NCBI RefSeq assembly: GCF_003626575.1
Contig: NZ_RBDY01000037.1
Coordinates: 1 to 64,000, forward strand
Direction: 5' to 3'
From: Streptomyces radicis
GTDB taxonomy: Bacteria > Actinomycetota > Actinomycetes > Streptomycetales > Streptomycetaceae
Length of the DNA stretch: 64,000 bases
Of this stretch, positions 7,625 through 15,957 are shown in pieces (the first letter of the stretch is position 1; each line of letters starts with the position of its first letter). Made by a program: the position numbers and the translations under genes. The notes under the pieces were generated by a model. That model was not told the DNA's origin. It worked only from the letters and a program-made list of their open reading frames with translations, and did not search any database.

Positions 7625-8305
7625 ATGAAGCAGCGCATGGTCGGCAGCGTCATGACGAACGATGTGGTCAGGGCCACGCCCACCACGCCGTTCAAGAGGA
7701 TCGCCGCCCTGCTCGCCGAGCACCGCGTCAGCGGACTGCCGATCGTGGACGACGACGAGAAGGTCGTCGGCGTCGTCTCCGAGGCCGACCTCCTGGCGCC
7801 GCGCGCCGCCGGGGGCCGGTGGCGCCCGGGGCGTCGGCGCGCCGGACGCGGGGCGGCCGACGCGATCGGCGCCAGGACCGCGGGGGAGCTGATGTCGGCC
7901 CCCGCGATCACCGTCCACGCCAGGGATCCCCTGGTGCTGGCGGCCCGCGCGATGGCCCACCACCAGGTGCGGCGCCTGCCGGTGCTCGACGATGAGGACC
8001 GGCTCGTGGGCATCGTGAGCCGCAGGGACCTGCTGAGTGTGTTCCTGCGGACGGACGCGGAGCTGCGGGCCGAGGTGCTCGACCACGTCCTGGCCAGGGC
8101 GCTCCTGCTGCCCCCCGGTGCCGTCGAGGTCGCCGTCGCCGACGGCGTGGTGACGCTCAAGGGCCGGGTGGAACGCAGCGGCGACGTCCCGATCGCCCTG
8201 CGCATGACGGCCCAGACGGACGGCGTGATCGCCGTCGTCAACCGCCTCACCCATCGCGTCGACGACTCGAGGGCCGACCGGGGAAGGAGCCCGACGCACA
8301 GGTGA
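7625..8305 (+). CDS. CBS-pair and BON domain protein
   Basis: A 226-residue soluble protein. Two CBS motifs (about residues 5-60 and 85-140) include VGSVMTNDVV, HRVSGLPIVDDDEKVVGVVS and HHQVRRLPVLDDEDRLVGIV. A C-terminal BON domain follows (about 150-215; VEVAVADGVVTLKGRVERSG). CBS pairs sense adenine nucleotides and BON domains usually contact membranes or other proteins. This architecture recurs beside universal stress proteins in actinobacterial hypoxia islands. The ATG at 7625 follows GAAGGAGG at the right distance. Expression is probably controlled by the three boxes upstream, shared with the divergent universal stress gene. Confidence 0.88.
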   Translation: MKQRMVGSVMTNDVVRATPTTPFKRIAALLAEHRVSGLPIVDDDEKVVGVVSEADLLAPRAAGGRWRPGRRRAGRGAADAIGARTAGELMSAPAITVHARDPLVLAARAMAHHQVRRLPVLDDEDRLVGIVSRRDLLSVFLRTDAELRAEVLDHVLARALLLPPGAVEVAVADGVVTLKGRVERSGDVPIALRMTAQTDGVIAVVNRLTHRVDDSRADRGRSPTHR

Positions 8306-8341
8306 ACGGGCCACCCTGCTGAGAAATCCAGCGAACTCCCG

Positions 8342-8371
8342 TTCCCGCGCTGCCGATTCCCGCGCTGCCGA
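8342..8371. repeat. perfect 15-bp tandem duplication in an intergenic region
   Basis: TTCCCGCGCTGCCGA occurs twice without a gap in the space between two convergent genes. No function is visible. It is one of several short tandem duplications in this window. Confidence 0.9.
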
Positions 8372-8436
8372 CCGACCGGCGCCCACGTGGTTCTCGCTGT
8401 GGCCGCGCGGCCCCGAGCTGGCCCAGGCGCTCCGGG

Positions 8437-9177
8437 TCAGCCGACCTTCAGCAGGAGCTCGGTCAGTCCTTCCGGCGCCGTGATCATGCAGTCGTGGCCG
8501 CTCCGCAGCTCCCACACCCGCGACGGGGTGCCGTTGGGCTGGGTGGCGGGGACGGGGCGGCGGGTGAGGCCCTCGGGCGTGCTGCCGACGCAGTGGATGT
8601 GCGTCCTGGGGATCGCCGCCGCGGCCGGGTCGGCCAGTCGGACCGGCTGTGTGAAGCAGCGCGCCGACTCGTCCGAGAGCATCGTGCGCAGCCAGGCCGC
8701 GTCCGCCGGGTCGGTGACCCCGAACAGGCCGATGGGCGGCGGCCCTTCCGGCACGGGCGGGATGCGCCACGGGGTGGCGGAGTCGGCGGCCCGCTCGAAC
8801 AGCTGCCCGGTCATGGGGATGACGTCGAGCACGGTCTCGCCGTCGACCGGGACCATCGCGTCGAGGTAGACAAGACCGGCGATCCGGTCGGGCACCTGGT
8901 CGGCCACGCCGGAGATGACCATTCCGGCGTAGCTGTGCCCGACCAGCACCACGTCGGTGAGGTCCTCGTCGACGAGGAGACCGACGACGTCGGCGACGTG
9001 GGTGTCGAGCCCCACGTCGGGACCGAGCAGGTGCTCCTTCTCGCCGTGGCCGGTGAGCGAGGGGGCGAACGCCAGATGCCCGGCCCGGGTCAGCGGCGGG
9101 ACCACCCGGTCCCAGGCGCGCCCGCTGTGCCAGGCGCCGTGGACCAGGACATAGGTCTTCGTGTGCGACGTACTCAT
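8437..9177 (-). CDS. alpha/beta hydrolase of the esterase/hydroxynitrile-lyase-like type
   Basis: A 246-residue cytoplasmic hydrolase without signal peptide. It opens with YVLVHGAWHSGRAWD (oxyanion-hole strand), has the nucleophile elbow VLVGHSYAG with Ser82, and ends with SGHDCMITAPEGL, which supplies the catalytic histidine. This pattern is typical of the actinobacterial branch related to salicylate esterases and hydroxynitrile lyases (about 235-260 residues). The substrate is not evident. It is not clearly part of either flanking gene group: it stands between the CBS-BON gene, with which it converges, and the hydantoin-type cluster transcribed in the same direction about 100 bp upstream. 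Confidence 0.85.
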   Translation of the reverse strand: MSTSHTKTYVLVHGAWHSGRAWDRVVPPLTRAGHLAFAPSLTGHGEKEHLLGPDVGLDTHVADVVGLLVDEDLTDVVLVGHSYAGMVISGVADQVPDRIAGLVYLDAMVPVDGETVLDVIPMTGQLFERAADSATPWRIPPVPEGPPPIGLFGVTDPADAAWLRTMLSDESARCFTQPVRLADPAAAAIPRTHIHCVGSTPEGLTRRPVPATQPNGTPSRVWELRSGHDCMITAPEGLTELLLKVG

Positions 9178-9273
9178 GGGCAGGACGCTACTGAGCCGAC
9201 AGGTACCTCTTGGTGACGTTCGGGCCGTGGGGGCGGCGCGGCGGGCACTCTCGACGGCCTTCCTGGTGGGCGG

Positions 9274-10377
9274 TCAGCGGGGCGCCAGCTCCTCGACCGG
9301 GCGGAAGGGGAAGTCGTAGCCGAAGCTGGCGGGGCCGACAAGGCGCAGGCCCTCGGGGGTGCGCCACCGCGGGTCGGCCGGTGCGCCGATGACCGCGACC
9401 CTGGCGCCGAACCGCATGCCCTCGGTGGTCACCGGCGTCCCGGTCTCCGCGTCGAGCACGCACACCAGGTCGGGAACGCTCGCGGCCACGCGGCCTTCGA
9501 CGCGGGCCACGACGTACTCGTTCTGGAACTCAAGGTCGAGCCGCCGCCCCTGGTGGGCGCCCGTGCCCTCCATGGACGCCCGTCCGCGGGCGAATCCCCC
9601 GACCGTGGCCCGCTCGATCGCGGTGACCTTGCCGCGGAACAGCTCAAGGCCCGCGAGCGCCGCGCACGCCTCGGCGACGACGTCGCGGTGCTCCGCGCGG
9701 GCCGCGGCCATCCGCCGGCCCAGGTCGTGGGCCGCCGACAGGGTCGCGGGGATCAGCCCCTCCCTGGCCTGGGCGCCCCGCATCGGGTACATCGTGTAGG
9801 TGGCGGAACACCCCATCTCGACCGTGATCGCGCGGGCCAGCCGCTCGGCGGTGAGGTTGTCCACCGCGTCGAGCAGCATCGCGTTGCCCTTGTCGTCGAC
9901 GACCGTCAGCGGGCACGCGGTGACGCCCATGAGCGAGGGGGTGAGCATCTGGAGCTCGGGGAACGCCCTGCCCATGCCGTCCGCGTCCACGAGCGGCAGC
10001 CCGGTGCGGGCGGCGGCGGCGATCGGCAGCATGGAGTTGACGCCGCCGATCTCGGTGCAGGCGATGTGGGTGATCGGCCGGGGCAGCGCGGGGCGCAGCC
10101 GGTCGATGGCCTGGGTCACCTCGGTGACGGCGGGGATCTTCTCCACCATCACCGTGGGCGCCCCGATGCCCCCCACCACGACGACCAGGGCGTCGTCGGG
10201 CACGTCGGCCAGGGCCGTCACCGGCACGGGCCCGTGCTCCTCGATCGCCCGCGCCGCGAGCAGGCGGCCGATGTAGGGGTCGCCGCCCCCGCCGGTGCCG
10301 AGGAGGGCCGAGCCGCGGGCGATGTCGGGCAGGTGCTCGAGGTCGACGCGGGTGAGCGGGGCGTGGGTCGGAGTCAT
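9274..10377 (-). CDS. DUF917 family protein (first copy)
   Basis: A 367-residue DUF917 protein, a family found beside hydantoinase/oxoprolinase subunits and including S-methyl-thiohydantoin desulfurase-like enzymes. Family features are the early LLGTGGGGDPYIG loop, THIACTEIGGVNSML, and LPLVDADGMGRAFPELQM. The reaction cannot be read from the sequence; hydrolysis or ring opening of a cyclic amide is the usual expectation. The ATG at 10377 overlaps the TGA of the upstream HyuA-like gene, so the pair probably forms one functional unit. A second, divergent DUF917 gene lies at 15958 on the other strand. Confidence 0.87.
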   Translation of the reverse strand: MTPTHAPLTRVDLEHLPDIARGSALLGTGGGGDPYIGRLLAARAIEEHGPVPVTALADVPDDALVVVVGGIGAPTVMVEKIPAVTEVTQAIDRLRPALPRPITHIACTEIGGVNSMLPIAAAARTGLPLVDADGMGRAFPELQMLTPSLMGVTACPLTVVDDKGNAMLLDAVDNLTAERLARAITVEMGCSATYTMYPMRGAQAREGLIPATLSAAHDLGRRMAAARAEHRDVVAEACAALAGLELFRGKVTAIERATVGGFARGRASMEGTGAHQGRRLDLEFQNEYVVARVEGRVAASVPDLVCVLDAETGTPVTTEGMRFGARVAVIGAPADPRWRTPEGLRLVGPASFGYDFPFRPVEELAPR

Positions 10378-11927
10378 CGGGTCTCCCCCAGGAGCAGGTT
10401 GCCGACGGCCTTGGCGCGGATCCGCACCGAGTTGCCCGGCAGATAGGAGATGGGGAGCTCGTCGATGTCGACGACCTCCACGGTGGCGGGGTCGGCACCG
10501 GCGGCGACGGCGCGTTCGACGGCCTCGGTCCTGGCCGCCTCGGTGGCCTTGGCCCTGTCGCCCGTGCCGAGCGGGTAGATCCGGTCCACCTCGCCCCCGG
10601 CCTGGGCGATCGAGGCGCCGATCGCGTTGGCCACGCCCGCGTCCCCCGGCCGCACCACGCTGTCGAACCCGGGCAGTCGGTCACCGAGCAGGACGCTGCC
10701 GCCGCCGACGAGCACGGCGGGCAGCGGGTCGGGCGTCACCCGCATCAGGTCGGCGGTCTCGGCGATGCGGTGGGTGATCCGTTCCAGCGCGTGGCGCACG
10801 AGGTGCCGGTCGAGCCCGCGCACCAGCGCCGGGTCGCCGACCGCGGCCAGGCCCGCGGCGACGGCCACGTCCGTGGCGGTGAGGGTGTCGCCGCCGAACA
10901 CCAGGGCCCGCTCCCGCAGCGCGTGACCGACGCTGTCCGGGCCCACCGTGACACCCCCTTCGGAGCGGATGCGGCTGCCGCCGCCGATGCCCACCGAGAC
11001 GACGTCGGGCATGCGGAAGTTGGAGCGCACCCCGCCGATGTCCACCTCGCTGCCCGCCTGGCGCGGGAACCCGCCGGCCAGCATGCCGATGTCGGAGGTC
11101 GTCCCGCCGACGTCGATGACCACGCAGTCCGCGAGCCCGGTCAACAGGGCGGCGCCGCGCATGGAGTTGGTCGGCCCCGAGGCGAACGTGGAGACGGGGT
11201 AGCTACGCGCGTACATGACGTCCATGAGCGTGCCGTCGTTCTGGGACAGATAGAGCGGCGCGTCGATGCCGCTCGAGGTGAGCGCGGCGGTGAACGCCTC
11301 GGTGACGGTCTCGGCGAACCCGAGAAGGGCCGCGTTGAGGATGGTGGCGTTCTCCCGTTCGAGCAGCCCGAGCCTGCCGATGCGGTGGGAGAGCGAGTAG
11401 CGGGCCTCGGGGAGCGCCTCCCTGAGGAGGGACTCCGCGGTGAGCTCCGCGTCCTGCGAGACGGGGGAGAAGATCGAGCTGATGGCGACGGCGTCCACGC
11501 CGTCGGCCGCGAGCCGCTCGCCGATCGCCCGCAGCTCGTCGGGCCGCAGCGGGGACAGCACACGGCCGTCGAACTCGTTGCCGCCGTGCGCCTGGTGGAC
11601 GTGGTGGCCCACGGTGGCGGCCAGGTCGCGCGGCCAGTCCGACATGGGCGGCACGCCCGTGCCCGCGGGCAGCCCGAGCCGCACCACGCCGGTGCGCGAC
11701 AGCTGGCGGCGCTCGACCACGGCGTTGGTGAACTGCGTCGTCCCGATCATCACCGCCGCGACGGCCGAGGCGTCGAGGGGGCCCGCCTCGGCCAGCCCCG
11801 CCAGCGCGGCGACGATGCCGTCCGTCACGTTGGCGCTGGTGGGGCGCTTGACCGAGGCCAGCATGGTCTCGCCCGACATGAGGACGGCGTCCGTGTTGGT
11901 CCCGCCGACGTCGATCCCGATGTGCAC
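10374..11927 (-). CDS. hydantoinase/oxoprolinase family protein (HyuA-like)
   Basis: A 517-residue protein of the actin/hexokinase-like ATPase fold seen in hydantoinase A and 5-oxoprolinase. The N-terminal phosphate-binding motif is MHIGIDVGGTNTDAVLM. Further family motifs are LSQNDGTLMDVMYARSYPV, FASGPTNSMRGAA, CVVIDVGGTTSDIGML and VGIGGGSRIR. The enzyme class uses ATP to open cyclic amides. Its length is that of the short actinobacterial form, which works with a DUF917 partner rather than a HyuB subunit, and here that partner is directly downstream. About 46 bp separates it from the upstream racemase remnant, so it was probably co-transcribed with it. Confidence 0.88.
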   Translation of the reverse strand: MHIGIDVGGTNTDAVLMSGETMLASVKRPTSANVTDGIVAALAGLAEAGPLDASAVAAVMIGTTQFTNAVVERRQLSRTGVVRLGLPAGTGVPPMSDWPRDLAATVGHHVHQAHGGNEFDGRVLSPLRPDELRAIGERLAADGVDAVAISSIFSPVSQDAELTAESLLREALPEARYSLSHRIGRLGLLERENATILNAALLGFAETVTEAFTAALTSSGIDAPLYLSQNDGTLMDVMYARSYPVSTFASGPTNSMRGAALLTGLADCVVIDVGGTTSDIGMLAGGFPRQAGSEVDIGGVRSNFRMPDVVSVGIGGGSRIRSEGGVTVGPDSVGHALRERALVFGGDTLTATDVAVAAGLAAVGDPALVRGLDRHLVRHALERITHRIAETADLMRVTPDPLPAVLVGGGSVLLGDRLPGFDSVVRPGDAGVANAIGASIAQAGGEVDRIYPLGTGDRAKATEAARTEAVERAVAAGADPATVEVVDIDELPISYLPGNSVRIRAKAVGNLLLGETR

Positions 11928-11973
11928 GTTGCTCCTTGTCGCTCCTGTGGTGGTGCCGGGTCCCTTGCCGCGC

Positions 11974-12706
11974 TCAGGCGACGGGTACCCCGAGGTATCG
12001 CTTGCGAGGGGGCGGCGGATACGAAAGCCCCGAGGCGCGCAGCCCGGCGCGCACCAGACCCGCGGCGACCTGCACGGTGGCGGGCACCGGGTCGACGACG
12101 GGGACGCCGTCGAGCCCCGCGGCGTCGAGGGCGGGGCGCAGCCGCTCGGCCAGGCCGATCATCCCGGTGCAGCCCAGCAGCAGCACATGGGCCCCGTCCT
12201 CGCGGACCGCCGCGACGGCCTGCTCGGTCATGCGCGCGACGAGCTCGTCCCCCGCCGACTCGATGGCCAGCACCGGGACGTCCACGGCGCGCACCGAGGC
12301 GAGCGCCGACGCCAGCCCGTACCGCGCCGCCGCGGCCTCGAAGCGGCTGGTCAGCCGGGGCAGGACGGCCAGGACGGCGAAACGGTGGCCGAGCAGCGCG
12401 GCCATGTGCATCCCGGTCTGTCCTGGGCCGAGGACGGGAACGGTCAGCCGTTCGCGGGCCGCCTCGAGCGCCGGGTCGCCCATGCAGTCGATGACGACGG
12501 CGTCGGCGCCCTCGCGTTCGGCCTCCACCGCGGCGAGCAGGGTGCCGGGCCCCGCGAGCGCCTCGTCGTAGGCCGACTCGATCGACTCGGGCCCCGAGGC
12601 GACCTGCCGGGTGCGCACGGTGACGCCGGGCGGCGCCGTCCGTGAGCGAGGGGATCCCGGTGCCGACCACGGGTCTGATGATGTGCACGGTGACGTTCTT
12701 GGACAT
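11974..12706 (-). pseudogene. Asp/Glu/hydantoin racemase family gene with a frameshift
   Basis: Translation from the ATG at 12706 gives the correct racemase N-terminus (VTVHIIRPVVGTGIPSLTDG) for about 24 residues and then leaves the family frame. From about 12640 the next frame continues correctly with PPGVTVRTRQVASGPESIES through to the stop at 11974. The two catalytic cysteines, in VVIDCMGDPALE and LLLGCTGMIG, lie in the second part. One extra G (or two lost bases) around 12636-12648 explains the break. Re-initiation at the GTG at 12618 would give a protein lacking the first beta strand and probably unable to fold. A sequencing error cannot be excluded. An intact protein would racemise or isomerise a hydantoin-type substrate for the HyuA/DUF917 pair downstream. 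Confidence 0.72.
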
Positions 12707-12748
12707 GGGTTCTCCGAGATCTCACGAGGGGTTCTCGAGGGGACGGGC

Positions 12749-13588
12749 TCAGCGCCCGCCGAGCCCCGACAGGGCGATGCCGCGCACCAGGTGGCGCTGG
12801 AGCAGCAGGACGACCACGACCATGGGCACGACGGCCAGCGTCGCCGCGGCCATCAGCAGGTCCCAGCGGTTGCCGCTCTGCCCCAGGAACATCTGGAGGC
12901 CGAGGGGCACGGTGGCCATGTCCATGCTGCTGACGATGACCAGGGGCCACAGGAAGCTGTTCCAGTAGGTCAGGAACGTGAACACCGCGAGGACCGCGAT
13001 CGCGGGCCTGGCGATGGGCACGATGACCGACCACAGGACGCGCGGCCGACTCGCGCCGTCCAGCATCGCGGCCTCCTCGAGCTCCACGGGGATCGTCCTG
13101 AAGAACTGCCGCAGCAGGAACGTTCCGAACGCCGTGAACGCCCACGGCAGGACGAGCGCCTGGTAGGAGTTGTCCCAGCCCAGCTCCCGCGTCAGCAGGA
13201 ACATCGGGGTGACGATGACCTCCTGCGGCACCATCAGGGTGCCGAGGAAGCACACGAACAGGGCGTTGCTGCCGCGGAACCGCAGCCGGGCGAACGCGTA
13301 GGCCGCGGGCACCGAGACCACGACCACCAGGAGCGCGCCGAGGGCCGAGGTGAACACGGAGTTCCACAGCAGCCGCCACAGCGGCAGGTGGTCGAGGGCC
13401 CCGGCGAAGTTCGCCCACTCCAGGCGCGAGCCGACCAGCGTGGGCGGCTTGCGGAAGATCTCGTCGGCGGGCTTGAGCGCGGTGGCCACCATCCACACGA
13501 AGGGGAACAGGTAGCACAGCAGCACCACGGTGAGCAGGATCTGGGACACCCACGCCGGGCGAGGGCGTGGCGCGCGGTCAGTCGCCAT
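12749..13588 (-). CDS. carbohydrate-type ABC transporter permease (MalG-like)
   Basis: A 279-residue inner-membrane permease with six predicted helices. The loop that contacts the ATPase (EAA motif) is EEAAMLDGASRPRVLWSVIV, the usual MalG/CUT1 form. Its start overlaps the end of the MalF-like gene by 11 bp. It belongs to an importer consisting of a binding lipoprotein and two permeases. No ATPase gene is in this cluster; in Streptomyces such CUT1 importers commonly share the multitasking ATPase MsiK encoded elsewhere. The substrate is unknown, but the neighbours suggest an N-heterocyclic or nucleoside-like compound rather than a plain sugar. Confidence 0.9.
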   Translation of the reverse strand: MATDRAPRPRPAWVSQILLTVVLLCYLFPFVWMVATALKPADEIFRKPPTLVGSRLEWANFAGALDHLPLWRLLWNSVFTSALGALLVVVVSVPAAYAFARLRFRGSNALFVCFLGTLMVPQEVIVTPMFLLTRELGWDNSYQALVLPWAFTAFGTFLLRQFFRTIPVELEEAAMLDGASRPRVLWSVIVPIARPAIAVLAVFTFLTYWNSFLWPLVIVSSMDMATVPLGLQMFLGQSGNRWDLLMAAATLAVVPMVVVVLLLQRHLVRGIALSGLGGR

Positions 13589-14483
13589 AGTGCACCCACC
13601 GGCGCTGGCCGAGGAACTGGAGCGCGGTCACCAGCATGATCAGCCCGAACACCACCCAGGCGACGGCGCTCGCCATCCCCATGTCGAAGCGCTCGAAGCC
13701 CGTCCGGTACAGATACGTCACCAGCGTCTCCGTGGCGTCGCCAGGGCCCCCGCCGGTCAGGACGAACGGCTGGGCGAAGACCTGGAACGACGAGATCAGC
13801 GTCATCACCAGCGCGAAGAACAGGCTCGGGGAGAGCAGCGGCAGCACGATCGACCAGAAGCGCCGCACCGTTCCCGCCCCGTCCAGGGTCGCCGCCTCCA
13901 TGACGTCCTCGGGGAGCGCGTCGAGCCCGGCCGAGAAGATCAGCAGGTTGTAGCCGATGCCCTGCCACAGCGAGAGCATGACGACGACGGCCATGGCCCA
14001 CGTGCTCGACCCCAGGAAGTTGGGGGCCTCACCGCCCGTGACGGACGACCACGTGGACGCGGCGAAGCCGCCGGGCGAGAAGATCACCTGCCACACCACG
14101 GCGTTCGCCACGAGCGGCGTGACCGCGGGGAGGAAGAACAGCGCCCGGTACAGGCCGCGTCCGCGGATCCGGGGGGAGATCCACACCGCGAGGCCCAGCG
14201 AGATCGCTATGTTCGCGGGGACATAGGCCAGCACGAAGACCAGGGTGTTGCGCAGGACCGTCCAGAACGTGGACGCGTCGAGCAGCGAACGGTAGTTGTC
14301 GAGCCCGACGAAGGTCCGCTCCCCGAACACCGGCCAGTCGTACAGGCTGACCACGATCGAGGCGATCAGCGGGTAGACCATGAAGAGGCCGAATCCGATG
14401 ACCATCGGGCTGAGGAAGCCGAGCGCCGCCCACCCGTCCCGGGCGCGTGCCCGGGACCGGCGGGCGGCGAGGTGAGTGCTCAC
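13578..14483 (-). CDS. carbohydrate-type ABC transporter permease (MalF-like)
   Basis: A 301-residue permease with a basic N-terminus and a first membrane helix beginning LGFLSPMVIGFGLFMVYPLI, then a periplasmic-type loop and five further helices. The EAA loop reads MEAATLDGAGTVRRFWSIVL. The GTG at 14483 lies one base beyond the TGA of the binding-protein gene, so translation is tightly coupled. It forms the membrane channel together with the MalG-like permease downstream. Confidence 0.9.
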   Translation of the reverse strand: MSTHLAARRSRARARDGWAALGFLSPMVIGFGLFMVYPLIASIVVSLYDWPVFGERTFVGLDNYRSLLDASTFWTVLRNTLVFVLAYVPANIAISLGLAVWISPRIRGRGLYRALFFLPAVTPLVANAVVWQVIFSPGGFAASTWSSVTGGEAPNFLGSSTWAMAVVVMLSLWQGIGYNLLIFSAGLDALPEDVMEAATLDGAGTVRRFWSIVLPLLSPSLFFALVMTLISSFQVFAQPFVLTGGGPGDATETLVTYLYRTGFERFDMGMASAVAWVVFGLIMLVTALQFLGQRRWVHYGD

Positions 14484-14484
14484 G

Positions 14485-15738
14485 TCAGGAACCCGCCTGC
14501 TCCTGCACGGTGTTCAGGAACTCCTCGGCCGAGGTCTCCCCGTTGATGGCCTGCGTCCCGTACTGCTGGAACGCGCTGACCACGCTCGTCCAGTCGGCCG
14601 TCGTCCGCTCCGCCTCGGCGGACGACGCCGCGGCCTCCAGGGCCTCCTGGGCCCCTTCGACGGCGTTGTCGTACCACGACTGCTGCTGCGCGGTGCGCGC
14701 CGAGTACGCCCGGCCGCTGCTCGCCAGGTACTCCCCGGCGTCGGGTCCCGTGATCACGGAGAGCGCCCGCGCCGCGGCCTCGGTGTCCGAGCAGCCCTGG
14801 GTGATGCCGAAGCCGGAGCCCGAGGTGACCGAGGTCTGGCCCGCGTCACCCGCGGGGACCGGCACGATGCCCACGTCGAAGCTCGCGGTGGACTGGGCGT
14901 TGATCAGGTTCCAGGGGCCGTCGACCGTCATCGCGGCGTTCCCCGCGAGGAACTGGTCGAGCGCGGAGGAGTTGGACGTCGCGGGCACCTCGGCGGCCAC
15001 CCCCTCGGTGCCCACCAGGTCGGCGTACCACTGGAACGCCTCGACGAAGTCGGGGTCGGTCAGGTTCAGCTCGCCCGTTTCGTCGACCGCCTGCCTGCCG
15101 GTCATGTTGACCGCCCACGGCAGGAAGTAGTCGATGTTCGGGAACGCCGCGAACCCGTACTGGTCGCCGCTCGTGAGGGCCCGCGCCGCCGCGGTGAAGT
15201 CGTCGACGGTCCAGTCGGGTTCGGGCTCGGCGAGCCCGGCCGCCGCGAACGCGTCCTTGTTGTAGTAGACGACCAGGGGGCCGAAGTCGTAGGGCAGCGC
15301 GAGCTGTTCGTTGTCCACGGTCATCGCGTCGAGGATCGAGGGGTCGAAGTCGCCGAGGTCCACGTCGTCGGGCAGCACGTCCCCGAGCGGCTGGAGGAGG
15401 TCGGCGACGCCGGTCACGCGCAGCGACTGGACGCCCACGATGCACGGGCCCGACGAGCTGCCCGCCTGGGTCGCGAGGCGGGTCCAGTAGTCCGCCCAGC
15501 TCGCCGTCTCGAACGACATGGTGATGTCGGGATACCGCTCGGTGACGAGGTCGCCCACCTGGTTCCAGGCGTCCACCTCCGCCTCGGAGCTGCTCCACAT
15601 GTACCAGGTCAGCTCGGTGGTGCCGGAGTCCGAACCGGACGAGTCCGAGGAACAGGCGGCGAGACCCAACGACATGAAGGCGAGCGCCGCGGCGACGGCG
15701 CTCGTGCGCCGCCCACCGCCGCTGAGGGTTCGGGTCAT
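14485..15738 (-). CDS. ABC transporter substrate-binding lipoprotein (CUT1 type)
   Basis: A 417-residue exported lipoprotein. The signal peptide has Arg10-Arg11 followed by a hydrophobic core and the lipobox LGLAAC, with Cys29 as the lipidated residue, then a Ser/Asp-rich tether. The mature part begins TELTWYMWSSSEAEVDAWNQ, typical of extracellular solute-binding family 1 (maltose-binding type). The ATG at 15738 was chosen because the signal peptide starts there; the much longer open frame upstream mirrors genes on the other strand. It is the first gene of the importer operon that continues with two permeases, and it is divergent from the second DUF917 gene and pucR, the likely regulator. Confidence 0.92.
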   Translation of the reverse strand: MTRTLSGGGRRTSAVAAALAFMSLGLAACSSDSSGSDSGTTELTWYMWSSSEAEVDAWNQVGDLVTERYPDITMSFETASWADYWTRLATQAGSSSGPCIVGVQSLRVTGVADLLQPLGDVLPDDVDLGDFDPSILDAMTVDNEQLALPYDFGPLVVYYNKDAFAAAGLAEPEPDWTVDDFTAAARALTSGDQYGFAAFPNIDYFLPWAVNMTGRQAVDETGELNLTDPDFVEAFQWYADLVGTEGVAAEVPATSNSSALDQFLAGNAAMTVDGPWNLINAQSTASFDVGIVPVPAGDAGQTSVTSGSGFGITQGCSDTEAAARALSVITGPDAGEYLASSGRAYSARTAQQQSWYDNAVEGAQEALEAAASSAEAERTTADWTSVVSAFQQYGTQAINGETSAEEFLNTVQEQAGS

Positions 15739-15766
15739 CAGTACTCCCGGTGCTTGGATGGCCTCT

Positions 15767-15801
15767 TGTGCTTCTCGTTGACTGCTGTGCTTCTCGCTGA
15801 C
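15767..15801. repeat. 16-bp direct repeats in the divergent promoter region
   Basis: TGTGCTTCTCGTTGAC (15767-15782) and TGTGCTTCTCGCTGAC (15786-15801) differ at one base and start 19 bp apart, just upstream of the binding-protein gene. CACAATGAG and CACAATCGG also occur further along the same intergenic region. These are candidate sites for the PucR regulator encoded by the divergent operon; no binding evidence is available. Confidence 0.5.
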
Positions 15802-15957
15802 GGTGCTTTGTGCGGGTTCGGCACCAACTGTCGGGAAGAGGGTGGTGAGGAGGCTCGAACGTAGGACGACGCCGCCGCGCCCACAATGAGCGGAACGCCC
15901 AATCCCCGCCTCCGACCTGGGCACTCCGCACAATCGGGGCGTGTGAGAGGCTGCCCC

